From assembly GCA_014529385.2 (NCBI GenBank), contig CM043947.1:101871311-101935310 (forward strand): a stretch of 64,000 nt of DNA, in the 5' to 3' direction. The first letter of the stretch is position 1, and each line of letters begins with the position of its first letter. A program made the translations under genes and the position numbers. Below, piece by piece: positions 52,537 through 62,809 of this stretch. The notes beneath the pieces are model-generated. The model ran no database searches, had not been told where the DNA came from, and saw only the letters and a list, made by a program, of their open reading frames with translations. The DNA comes from Adiantum capillus-veneris. Its lineage: Eukaryota; Streptophyta; Polypodiopsida; Polypodiales; Pteridaceae.

Positions 52537-53637
52537 ATTCCATATTATGCACAGGTAGCTGATCCTCTTTATCAGCTGCTTAGAAAGAATCAGAAGTTTA
52601 AATGGAAAGAAGCACATGTAAAATCCATGAAAAAGCTAAAGGAGTTGCTCCAGTCAGCAACAACTTTGAGAAAGGTAGACTATGAGTGTCAAAGGCTAGT
52701 AATTGTGACAATAGACACCAGTCCTATAGGGATTGGATGGGCAATAGAGCAAGATGACAAAGAAGAACACAGGTATGTGGTAAGATTTGGAGCAAAGGTG
52801 CTAAGTGCTCGCCAAAGAAACTATCCACAGATAAAGAGAGAGTTATGGGGTATGGTTACAACCTTGAAAGGTGGGAAAGAGTACCTAATTGGTGCATGTG
52901 TGGTTGTAGAAACAAATTGTCTACCACTTCTTGGGATGATTACAAGCTGCTCAACTCCATACATTGCTATGTTGCGGTGGATTTCCTACATTAAGTCCTT
53001 AAATCCTGAGTTTAAGCACATTGCACGTAAAGACAATACAGTGGCAGATATGCTATCAAGGGCAAGGTATGAAGATGAGTCACAAATGATTGACGAGGGA
53101 GATGATGTAGGCACAAAGTTCTATTCTATCTCTCATGTCAAAGGTAACAATGTCTGCATGACTAATCTACTTGAATCATTCTTGAAAGAGCTTTATGAAG
53201 GTGATTGGCTTCTTATTGGAAGCTACTTGAGTACTCTAACAAAACAGGATGATTGGTCTGAACAAGAATTCAAGAGGATACGCAGGAAAGCATATGGGTA
53301 CTTTTTGAGGGATGGTTACTTGTGGAAGCATCCTAAACAAAAGGGTGCTACACCACAAAGGGTTATATGTAAAAAAGAGACTCAAGTAAATCTCATGCAA
53401 GAGTTTCATGAGAGTCTATGGGCTGGACACAGGGGTGTATGGGCAACCTTCTCCAAGTTGAAAGAAAAATACTGGTGGAAGGGTATGTATAAAGATGTAT
53501 CTCAGTTTGTAGAGACATGTGTAACTTGTCAAGTGTATTCAAATGTTCGACATCGTGATGGATTGCACCCTACCTATCCACTAGCCATGCACTATAAATG
53601 GGTTGTGGATCTAGTCACAATGCCTCTAGGACTCTAG
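52537..53637 (+). CDS. RNase H and H2C2 module of F3
   Basis: Same frame as RT. RNase H: TIDTSPIGIGWAI at about 52711-52750, AKVLSARQRNYPQIKRELWG at about 52793-52850, VVVETNCLPLLGM at about 52900-52940 (Asp-to-Asn at a catalytic position compared with F2), ARKDNTVADMLSRA at about 53025-53066. The H2C2 module follows at about 53405-53540 (HESLWAGHRGVW ... CVTCQ). It ends at TAG 53635-53637, shared by all three copies. Confidence 0.87.
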   Translation: MPYYAQVADPLYQLLRKNQKFKWKEAHVKSMKKLKELLQSATTLRKVDYECQRLVIVTIDTSPIGIGWAIEQDDKEEHRYVVRFGAKVLSARQRNYPQIKRELWGMVTTLKGGKEYLIGACVVVETNCLPLLGMITSCSTPYIAMLRWISYIKSLNPEFKHIARKDNTVADMLSRARYEDESQMIDEGDDVGTKFYSISHVKGNNVCMTNLLESFLKELYEGDWLLIGSYLSTLTKQDDWSEQEFKRIRRKAYGYFLRDGYLWKHPKQKGATPQRVICKKETQVNLMQEFHESLWAGHRGVWATFSKLKEKYWWKGMYKDVSQFVETCVTCQVYSNVRHRDGLHPTYPLAMHYKWVVDLVTMPLGL

Positions 53638-54585
53638 CAAACGAGATACTTGGTTCTTGCACGAGAGGACCTAACTAACCAGGTTGAAGGAAGAGCATTA
53701 AGAGCTAAAACCACAGAAGCTGTGTGCAAATTCCTTCTTGATGAGGTGATTTGCCGTTATGGTTGTGTGGGAAAAATCACTGCAGATAGAGGTGAACTGG
53801 ATGCCGAAGAAGCAAGGGAGTTCTTTTCTAGATTAGGAATCAAGCTTTCTCTTACTACAGCTTACAACCCAGAAGGCAATGGAAAGAGTGAAAGAGGGCA
53901 TCCTCCTATCATCAAAGATTTGGCCAAGGCTTGCGAAGGAAGAGTTGGTGAGTGGCCAAAACTGTTACCCTATGCTTTATGGGCTGATCGTACAACACAT
54001 AGCTCAGTAACTGGCTACATGCCTGCGGAGCTAATGTATGGTCAAAAGCCAGTGATGCCGATTGAAGATACAATTCCCACATGGAATGTACTACCTTGGC
54101 AAGAGGGGCTTAGCAGGGAAGATCTCCTTGCACTGCGTATAAGGAAGCTAGAGAGAAGACCTGGAGACATTGAAGCTGCAAAAGAACGACTCAAAAATGC
54201 AAGGTTGAAAAACAAGGAATACTTTGATAAGCGACATCGACTCAGGAGCAAAGCAATTGACAAAGGTGACTGGGTTTTGGTGTATGATAGTAGCCTTGAT
54301 AACCAGCACGCAGTCATGCGTAAGTTTTCAAAAAGATGGTCTGGACCGTATGTTGTAAAGCATGTGCATGAAAATGCTACTTACAGCTTGTCTGAACTAG
54401 ATGGTACAGAAGTAAAGATTCCCATTGCAGGAAAAAGGATCAAAATGTTTAAGAGAAGAGGAGACAATGATCCAGAAGATGTTGATGAGGAAGAAGAGCA
54501 AACCACAGATAAAGATCAAAGTGAAGATGAAGATTTGGAATCATCCAGTGAAGAAGAAAGCAAGGAAGATGTACAAGAGGGCTGA
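53638..54585 (+). CDS. Integrase core and tail of F3
   Basis: Open 53650-54585. TADRGELDAEEAREFFSRLG at about 53780-53840 (second Asp), TTAYNPEGNGKSERGH at about 53857-53901 (Glu), WPKLLPYALWADRTTHSSVT, then RWSGPYVVKHV near 54335 (GPY) and an acidic tail. The first catalytic Asp (WVVDLV near 53605) is before the shared TAG. No chromodomain is seen. Confidence 0.88.
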   Translation, partial: QTRYLVLAREDLTNQVEGRALRAKTTEAVCKFLLDEVICRYGCVGKITADRGELDAEEAREFFSRLGIKLSLTTAYNPEGNGKSERGHPPIIKDLAKACEGRVGEWPKLLPYALWADRTTHSSVTGYMPAELMYGQKPVMPIEDTIPTWNVLPWQEGLSREDLLALRIRKLERRPGDIEAAKERLKNARLKNKEYFDKRHRLRSKAIDKGDWVLVYDSSLDNQHAVMRKFSKRWSGPYVVKHVHENATYSLSELDGTEVKIPIAGKRIKMFKRRGDNDPEDVDEEEEQTTDKDQSEDEDLESSSEEESKEDVQEG

Positions 54586-54643
54586 TCTTACAAAGAAATA
54601 ATGTGGCACATACCGGAGGATGTGCAGGTTTAGAGGGGGTGGA

Positions 54644-56397
54644 TGTCGTGCTGTGACACGTACATAGTGGGAACGCATGCTACAAGATCTATCTTGTAAC
54701 TTTTTAGATACATAATTATCTTTCCTATAATGTACATATGCATATTTAAGTATAATAATAAGCCTTCTATATCATCCTATTATTTTTCTCAAGGGTAACC
54801 TATCCTTACTTTACCATCAAAAAATACTATGGGAAAAGCTCAATAGCTCCGCCTCTTTAACTTGGGGCAAAAAGCATTGATTCTTTATTTCTACTATCTC
54901 ATTATAATCTCACACCCTAGCTAGATCCTATATCTAGGGTAAACTCCAATATATATATATATATATTCTATGTATTTTTTATACTTTTCTTATATTTCTT
55001 TTTAAATAGCTACTAGGAGGGAATCAAATCCTAGTGGGACACTAGGTGGAATGATTTCAAAGATACACTTATTTTAATGCATTATTGCAAGCATGATTAC
55101 AAAACTTTGTCAAGGAGCAATGTCATGCTTTCATATGGCATGAGGTGTCCTTTGGAATTAAATGAAAGTCTAAGCTAAGGGGACCACGGGAAGACTTTTG
55201 CTGCCAGAAATGGACCCTATTTTGATGAATTTTTTACACAAGGTTCCAATCCGAATTGGAAAATGATTTTAAAATGAAAATCGTAGCTAATGAGCTGAAG
55301 TTTCTGCCGTATTTTTACTTTTTTATTTGGAGCCACGGTTGAGGAGATAGGATCAAAATATTGGACCCCAGTCTGCCCACATCATGCAGGGACATCTCAT
55401 TTCCAACTTTTCCAATTCCTATTCACACTGGCTCCTCTCTTCTTGTGTAAACCCTTGGGGGTTTCCTTCACCTATAAAAGGGGACCTCTTCTTCCTTGAA
55501 AAGGAACTCAAGCACTCAAGCCATTGATGAGAGGAATTCTTGAGGGAGTGAGTAGTAATGCCTAATTGTACTTAGCCATTAACATAAGCCCAAGCCTACA
55601 CTTTCTCCTAGAGGGAGACTAGTCATTCTTGCAACAAGCTAACCTTGGAAGATCAACTCTAATCAAAGAAGGTCTTGCACTTGGTGTATCAATCAAAGTG
55701 GAATTATCCACTCTTCTTCTCTCTATATCAATAATGGTGCCGAAGGGTTTGTCAAGTAAGATGTGTTCTACATTGATGTTTTCTTGATTTCTTGTTGTTT
55801 TCTTTTTCATCTCTAGTCCAACATATATATATGTATCTAATCTCATCTCCTTAAGCAAACCTAGCTCTCTCATTCTTAGTAATTCATCCTCTCTGCAAAT
55901 TCTAGGTTCTTGTTTCTACAGGTACATCTCTCCCCGCAGTATCCTTATTGCCTACGGGCAAGAATAGGGCTTGGGAGGGAAACTTCTCATCTCTTCACTT
56001 CTCTCATATCTACATTTCTCACATACTATCCTAGATGAATAACCCACATGATGATCATTTCTATCGCTTTCACTCTGTACGATCTATTAGAATTAACGTA
56101 TGGATTAGCCGTAAAATACACTTTCAACAACGTATAGTGTTTCTCTTTGGCCCAGAAAGGCTTAATGAAATACTTCTATCACCGGATCCCATCATACTAC
56201 CTCTCATAGACTATAACTTTTCTTTTGACGTAAGCGTAGTTATCTTGCTATGAACCAAGAGGATTTGTACACACAATTAATCCCAATCACTAAACAAAAT
56301 ATATATATTATGGTAAGCACAAAACTACAATTCCAAAGAACAATTCGTAGCCTATTTGGCCAGCCAAGATTGAATGCCATTAACTCATCTGTTAACG
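54644..56397 (+). repeat. LTR3 of the F array, truncated
   Basis: Starts TGTCGTGCTG after the polypurine tract and follows LTR1 closely until TCATCTGTTAAC at 56397, where it joins unrelated sequence. The last ~260 bases are missing. It contains complete ORF a (56035-56253) and a cut ORF b. Confidence 0.9.
56035..56253 (+). CDS. LTR small ORF a (72 aa), LTR3
   Basis: Open and full length, the third copy of the family in the array. ORF b starts at 56250 but is cut at 56397 by the junction. Confidence 0.6.
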   Translation: MNNPHDDHFYRFHSVRSIRINVWISRKIHFQQRIVFLFGPERLNEILLSPDPIILPLIDYNFSFDVSVVILL

Positions 56398-57710
56398 CAG
56401 CTTGAAGGAAACCTTTAGTAGAGCCACTCGCTCTGAACATGGAGCTAATGATGTAAATGAGGGGTGTGGGGAAGTAAATTCTCCATTCATGACCAACATA
56501 GACCCTATGCCCTTAGAGAATGTGAACGTGAATACTCCATTCACTACATCCCCTGACTCTTCAGAACTATTCCCCTCTAAGGTTATATTACCTAATGGTA
56601 GAAGCCTTGCCGAAGTGCAAGAGGTTGAGCAATATATCATTGCCGCTTGGGAAAAGGAAATCAAGATCATACGCAAGGCAGAGCAACGAAGAGAGTAAAA
56701 AGTGAAATCTCCTATGTCAATGTCCTTGCTAGGAGATCAATCGAGTGCGCCTGACTTAGCAACCACTAAAGGCCAACCCGTAGAGAGCAGCATTGCATCT
56801 AGCTCAAAGGACACCCCTAGCACCTCAAGCCTAGATGGAGCATTCTTAAATGAGATATCAGAGTACGAACTACAAACAAAAACTCTAACCAACCTATACA
56901 CAGGTCACACCTATCACGTGGGTTGGTTAGATGTCCTACAATCTACAACGGGTGCTACTAGTGTGGAGGATAAACAACAAAGATTTTGTGAGGTCATCCA
57001 TAGGGTTATTGAGCTAGAGAGACAAAACAAGGGATCCACATGCCTTCAACGGGTTTCATGAGATTCTTGGATACAGGGAAGGCTAAACAACCGAACTTAT
57101 CGCAAATGGAGACTCCCTCGGTAAGTCCGATGGATCCTCCATATGTTGTTTCGCTAGGGGTCTCAGTGCAATCTGAGCCCACAAGTGATAGCTAGCTTTA
57201 CCTTTCCAAGTGTAGCTCATCTTTCCCTTAATGACACCACAGCTAGCATGTCTACCCCAATGATGGGCATGCCGCGAAACACGCCATGGACATCATTTGT
57301 TAGTAAATCACCACTACATGGTAACTCAATGCCTGCACAGTACCTACAAGTGTGTACCAATCGTATACACCCATGGATCCTTGTACTCATGTAGTCCCTA
57401 CCCCTCCCATTGTTTCAACTGCCTATGCTCCACAACAACAACACCCAAGCTCTTATTTCCATGGGATTATACCAGCTTGCATTAGCATGTCACATCCGAC
57501 GTCTCTTATGCCTAGGGCCACACATATGAACTATGGACCACCACATGGCACAACATCGTACCCAACGTGGAACCCAAGGGCTTCCTATGCACCAAGCCCA
57601 ATGCCAATACCTACTCCACATGTAGTCTCTGGAGCACCTTCACCCACGGTGCCTGCTCACTTAGGTGACTTGGCAACATTTGTTTAAGCTATCGGTCGAT
57701 CTATTGCTGA
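56398..57710 (+). pseudogene. N-terminal gag region of gypsy element G
   Basis: Begins abruptly at the LTR3 junction. Open stretches 56402-56698, 56702-57061, 57185-57394 and 57352-57687 in changing frames. They are Pro/Ser/Thr-rich with many Met and Gln, like the disordered N-terminal part of plant gypsy gags. No motif is assigned before 57715. Confidence 0.45.
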
Positions 57711-58909
57711 GAATATGTGTAACACACCTGATAGACAGCCTAGAAGTAAGGCAGTACAAATAGCCAAGCTCACACAAAGATTTAGTGGAGACGGGGATGT
57801 GAGAAAGCATATCAAAGTGTCTGAACAAATATGCGATTCTCTAGGAGAACACAATGACCTGCATAAGATTAATGCTTTAAGCCTAACCTTAAGTGGAAAG
57901 GTTGGAAAGTGGTATAGAACCCTAAGGGTGGAAGAAAAACGATTTACCCTACTCTTAGGAGACTGTTCTTGAAAGAATACCTACGAGAGGGAGTGCTTTG
58001 GGGTGTAGCCTCTCAACTCCAAAAAGCCCAACGAGAGGAAGGAGAGTCCGTGAGAGACTTTATTAGTCGCTTGAAGCATTTGAATTATCGTTGTAATCCA
58101 AATGAGCGCTTCAATAATAATCAATTTCTTGATAGATTCATTAGGGGATTACAACATGAGGATATCTACAATGGTCTAGTCATTAGAGGTATCACCACTT
58201 GGGAAGCAGTCACCACCAACGCGATCCAATTGGAGGATAATTTAATGATTGAAGGAGAAAGAGTGTCTGTTGAGCCTAAATCTATTAGCTCGTAAGCATC
58301 GGGGCATCAGCCAATGACCCTAAAGCCTATTGCTAAGGAGACAAAGATATCTGAGATGACTTTAGCAGATCTCACAAGGCCAATCAAGAGAGTCTTAGAG
58401 ACAATCATGCTTTGCTAAACAATCATACGTATCCAAGAAGGGAGCAACAATGGTGCTCAGTATGCTATGGACCAATGAATGTCCTACTTTTAGAGTAAAA
58501 TTCAATGGGATCTGCAATGCCTGTGGGAGGTATGGTCATCAAGCTAAGGATTGCATAGTATTTAAGCGCACAATGGCCAATAGATAAACCTTAGCATGGA
58601 CAGAGAACCTTGAGTGCCTGCATTGATGTCGGCGCCACCTCTTGAACAAACGTCACAACACATGGTCGCTAGGGCCCAAAATGTTGTTCAAACAACACCC
58701 TTACCACCTCCAGTGCTAGGACCGCAACCACCACATCCGAGAATCACTTCTGTGAATCAAGTGGGTTGTGAGTCATCTATTGCTTGTTTGGAAGGATGTG
58801 AGGAAGATATAGACCCTAATATTGCCTATGGGATGGATGCTCTTGAATAAAGTCCACAATACTACATGGAGGACTATTGGGGACAAGTCAAACCTGTCTA
58901 TCAAGTAGC
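57711..58909 (+). pseudogene. Gag core and zinc knuckle of element G
   Basis: From 57715: a helical gag core (KLTQRFSGDGDVRKHIK, then after a shift at about 57970 LKEYLREGVLWGVASQLQKA and GESVRDFISRLKHLNYRC) to TAA at 58293-58295. A zinc knuckle C-N-A-C-G-R-Y-G-H-Q-A-K-D-C lies at about 58514-58556. A Pro-rich stretch at 58614-58850 follows. It is cut at 58909 by copia element H. The pol part is not in the window. Confidence 0.72.
58905..58909 (+). repeat. Candidate target site (gtagc) of element H
   Basis: Five bases before the LTR; the partner would lie beyond the other end of H, which I cannot place. Confidence 0.3.
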
Positions 58910-59136
58910 TGTTGGAATAAGGGTTGCAGAGAAATGCACACAGCTTGGAGAAGACGAAGGAAGCTCAAGGCACACAATAGAGAGTGTGTTTCTTAGTGTG
59001 CAATGGAAAGATAGATAGCCCTAGACTGATGGGCGTATATACAATGCTCGGGGGGGAAATCCTCCTAAAGAGGGAAAAAATGCCCCGGTGGTCCTAGTGT
59101 GTTCACACACATCACTACCACATGTATATGGTAACA
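58910..59136 (-). repeat. 3' LTR of copia element H
   Basis: On the minus strand it starts TGTTACCATAT at 59136, directly after the purine tract TAGGGGGGATTTG, and ends TTATTCCAACA at 58910. 227 bases. A poly-C/G run is at about 59048-59056. No matching 5' LTR is seen in the window. Confidence 0.6.
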
Positions 59137-59149
59137 AATCCCCCCTAGA

Positions 59150-60324
59150 GTGATGTGGTGAACGAGAGCTGGCACATGAGTAAAGGGAAGTGCCATGCCC
59201 TGAGGACATGATGAGTCCACAAAGGGGAGTAAGCCCAAAGCTTTGCGGAAAGCTTCAAGCTTCTTACGAGACAATGACTTTGTGAAAAGATCTGCAAGGT
59301 TGTCCTGTGTTGGCACATAAGCCAAGTTGATCTCTCCTGCTGAGTGCCTCTCCCTGACATAGTGGTAATGCACCTCAATGTGATTTGTGCGATCATGAAA
59401 AACTGGGTTCCTCGCACCTGCCAATGCGCTCTGACTGTCAGTGTAGATAGTGTTGGTAGTGTCCTGTCCAGCACCCAAATTAGCCATAAGGCGTCTCAGC
59501 CATACACACTCAACCGTAGCTCTAAAGACTGCCCTGTACTCAACCTCACAACTTGAAGTGGCCACAGTAGGTTGCTTCTTGCTCAACCATGATATACATG
59601 AACTGCCAACCATGAAACAAAAACCACTTGTGGACACTCGTGTGTCAAAACAACCAGCCCAATCTAAGTCCAAAAAAGCATGTAAGCCTGGCGGCAATGA
59701 TCCCCCCTTGGGATAAAACAAGCCAAGATTTAAAGTGCCACTAAGGTAGCAGAAAATCCTCTTGACAGCCTGCCAATGCTTAGACCGTGGGCTATGAATA
59801 AATCTGCTGACCTGTGAGACTGCAAACTGAATATCTAGCCTCGTGTTGCATACATTAATGAGGTAGCCAAGAGCAATTTGGTAAAGAGTGACATCATCAG
59901 GATCTCCAGCATCATGTAGACTCAACTTCAAACATGTTTCCATGAAAGTGGCAATAGATTTGCAATCCTCAAGTCCAAACTTACATAGCAATGTCTCTAT
60001 GTAACTTTTCTGACACAAGGCAATACCACCATCACACTGCTTAAACAGTACACCCAAGAAATGATGCAACAGCCCCAAATCTTTCATCTTTAAAGTAGCA
60101 TTCCAATCAGCCTTAAATTCAGCAATATGTCTCTCATTTGGTCCAGTGATCAACAAATCACCGACATAAAGAACCACAATGAGAAGTACATCACCCTCAC
60201 ACTTTACATACAATGTGTTTTCTGTTGGACTGTTACGAAATCCTTGTTTGACCAAATGAGTGTCAGCTTTCTCATACCAAGCACAAGGAGATTGCTTCAA
60301 CCCATACAAAGCCTTCTTACATCT
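59150..60324 (-). pseudogene. RT C-terminal half and RNase H of element H
   Basis: Open on the minus strand from 60309 down to 59065. It begins MYGLKQSPCAWYEK. The catalytic box reads Y-V-G-D at 60157-60168 where copia elements have YVDD, so the polymerase is dead. LGLLHHFLGV is in the thumb. RNase H has FLDLDWAGC (first Asp region), SSCEVEYRAV (Glu) and IYTDSQSALA (Asp), then DNLADLFTK near the end. The true end is close to 59190; the remaining frame runs into the LTR. Confidence 0.9.
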
Positions 60325-61299
60325 TCACACTTTGTCCTCTTGTCCTTTTATGACAAAACTGCGAGGCTGCGTTACATAAACTTCCTCAAATATGTCACCA
60401 TTCAAGAAAGCAGTAACAATGTCTGATTGATGTACATCCCAACCAAAATGAGCTGCCAATGCACAGAGAAAATGCACACTAGTCAAATGACAAGTGGGAG
60501 CAAAGGTCTCTTCATAATCTATGCCTTTTTGCTGCGCATATCCCTTTGCAACAAGTCGAGCTTTATGGCGATCGATGTCACCATTTGGCTTGCGTTTCAA
60601 CTTGTAAACCCACTTCATACCAATGGCCTTTTTGCAAGGAGGCAAATCACATAAATTCCATGTGTCATTTTCTATAAGTGCATCATATTCTGATTGCATG
60701 GCAGCCATCCAATTTTCTGAATTATGTGCTTCATCAAAAGACAGAGGCTCCTCGACATCATGTAAGCTAGACACAGCCAAAGCATAACAATCTGATGCAT
60801 AAGATGCATGGCGAGAGCCTGAAAGAGTACGACTAGACAAACGTGCATCCAATTTACTGTCACGCAAAGTGTGCACCAGCCATTTTGGCATACCTCTAGC
60901 CTGCTCATTTTCAGCCCTTTCCTCATCAAGTACATCATGTACATCTGCATCAGTAATAGGTTGATCTGTAACATTTTTAGAAACCCCCATAGGCTGTACA
61001 TTTGCCTCATTGGAACTTACATTCGTATTTCCACCACTGAAAAGAGGCAACAAAGTGTCATAAATGTCCTTTGAGCTTACATTACTGTCTCTAGTACATG
61101 ATAGCAAGGGCTGAACACAATCTTCCACAAACACTACATCCCATGAAACCAGAATACACTTTGTTTGCGGATGATATAACCTGTAACCTTTGCTTTCAGT
61201 ACTATAACCAACAAAGATACATTTGACAGCCTTATCATCCAATTTTCTGCGTTGTGTTTGTGGCACCAAACCATATACCAAACAGCCAAAAACACGCAT
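60325..61299 (-). CDS. Integrase C-terminus and RT N-terminal half of element H
   Basis: Open for 324 codons on the minus strand. MRVFGCLVYGLVPQTQRRKL and CIFVGYSTESKGYRLY are the typical end of copia integrase. After an acidic variable stretch, RT starts near 60720 with WMAAMQSEYDALIENDTWNL, MKWVYKLKRKPNGDIDRHKA and AKGYAQQKGIDYEETFAP, then QSDIVTAFLNGDIFEEVYV (Asp of motif A). A stop at 60325 follows GQEDKV. Confidence 0.9.
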   Translation of the reverse strand: MRVFGCLVYGLVPQTQRRKLDDKAVKCIFVGYSTESKGYRLYHPQTKCILVSWDVVFVEDCVQPLLSCTRDSNVSSKDIYDTLLPLFSGGNTNVSSNEANVQPMGVSKNVTDQPITDADVHDVLDEERAENEQARGMPKWLVHTLRDSKLDARLSSRTLSGSRHASYASDCYALAVSSLHDVEEPLSFDEAHNSENWMAAMQSEYDALIENDTWNLCDLPPCKKAIGMKWVYKLKRKPNGDIDRHKARLVAKGYAQQKGIDYEETFAPTCHLTSVHFLCALAAHFGWDVHQSDIVTAFLNGDIFEEVYVTQPRSFVIKGQEDKV

Positions 61300-61647
61300 G
61301 TGCTGAATAGAAGGCTTTCTATCATGCCATGCTTCATATCAAGTAATAGACTGCAAAGCTTTCGTAGGACACCTATTAAGTACATAAGTGGCACACATGA
61401 TGGCCTCAAGCCAAAAAGAATGCGAAAAAGCTTAACTTTTGACCATACATCGTGCCATTTCCGTCAGTACCCTGTTTTTCCTCTCAGCAATACCGTTTAT
61501 GCTGAGGTGTATAAGGCACTGTACATTGGTGTTTTATCCCACGACTAGCCAGAAATGCATTAAATTCATGAGACATATACTCCCCCCCTTGACCAGAAGG
61601 GAGGTGCCCATAGTCCATTTCAAGAAATTTTCAGTCATAGCCAAAAA
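61300..61647 (-). pseudogene. Integrase core, degenerate part, of element H
   Basis: Between the two open stretches, with several frame changes. It should hold the last catalytic Glu and following helices. A KCSATWHEAW-like stretch near 61330 is poorly legible. Confidence 0.5.
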
Positions 61648-62502
61648 TTATTTGAAGCACATAAAAACTTCGGATTTCGCTTTAAGCGGAAATATCCATG
61701 CATGCCTGGAGTAATCATCAATGAAAGTCACGCAATAAAGGTAATTGCCCAAGGACAGAGTTTGCATGGGCCCACAAACATCACTATGCACAAGCTGCAA
61801 CCTGCATGTGGCCCAAACTGAACCATCCTTTGGAAACATAGAACACTGCATCTTACCCAAAATACAACCTTCACAAACATGTTTGACAGGTGCTTCAAGA
61901 GGCGGCAAAGAAGCAACCATATTAGATTTCTGCAAACATGGAAAACTGGAAAAATTCAGATGACCAAAACGTGCATGCCAAAGTTTTGCATCTGAAATAG
62001 CCCTTGAATCTGCAACAACATTTGCAAAATTTTGTCCACACTTGTCATACAAAGTGAGCTTATACAGCTCACGGAACAAAAGGCCAGATGCAACAATTTC
62101 ATCACCAAAACTGAGATCATGAACTGTACATCTATCATCCACAAATTTGACTACAAGTCCAAGTCTAGCAAGTGCGGATACAGACAAGAGATTCTTCTTG
62201 ATCCCACGTACATAAAGTGCATCAAGAAGTGTGAAGGAACTGCCATTTACAGTAGTAAGCACAATCTTTCCAACTCCCTGAACCGGATAAGAGGCATTGT
62301 TGGCACAAGTGACTGAATTCCCATGAGAGACAGACTCAAGAGAGGTAAACAATTCACGATGTGAGATAATGTGCTTTGTAGCAACACTGTCGAAATACCA
62401 CACATGTAAATCTTCAACAAACTGACAAGCATGCATCATGGACAGCAGGATTGTAAGTGCACTCTGCACTAAAAGCTCATTCTGCATCAACATCAGCAAC
62501 AC
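61648..62502 (-). pseudogene. Protease and integrase N-terminal part of element H
   Basis: Open for 284 codons on the minus strand. The protease loop reads WYFDSVATKHIISH, with Asp-Ser-Val codons at 62383-62391 where copia has Asp-Ser-Gly. The pre-integrase segment LWHARFGHLNFSSFPCLQK with VCEGCILGK gives the zinc-binding residues. The core starts LQLVHSDVCGPMQTLSLGN and YCVTFIDDYSRHAWIFPLK (catalytic Asp residues). Order protease then integrase is copia. Confidence 0.9.
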
Positions 62503-62809
62503 AGTCTCCTTTCACTGAAGACTCAACAATGGCTGCATTTGTAGTGGAACCAGCATTTGCAGTGGAACCACCCTCTTTCTTCTTAGCCTCTTTGGCCTTC
62601 AGCTTAGGACACAACTTGATCAAGTGATCGTTAGCTTAATGGCAACACATCTCCTCTTTTCCCTTATCACCAGAATTTCCAGACGAATTGCTGCCAGCAA
62701 AAGCATTAGGAACAAAAGTTTTGCCACTCGCAGCAGAACCATAAGAAGTGGCCGCATTGCTGTTCCCACCCTTTCTTTGAGAAACAATAAAAGCCTGTTC
62801 AACTGCATG
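62503..62809 (-). pseudogene. Gag C-terminus with decayed zinc knuckle, element H
   Basis: After a stop at 62810 the frame continues: an Asn/Ser/Gly-rich stretch, then a broken knuckle (C-C-H, a stop, A-N-D-H-L-I-K-L-C) near 62605-62645 and KLKAKEAKKKEGG. The second Cys of the knuckle is replaced by the stop. Confidence 0.6.

Noticed and set aside
51244-52617. Minus-strand frames opposite F3 and F2 RT
   Set aside because: They repeat at both copies only because the DNA is the same; no family pattern, and codon use follows the + strand frame.
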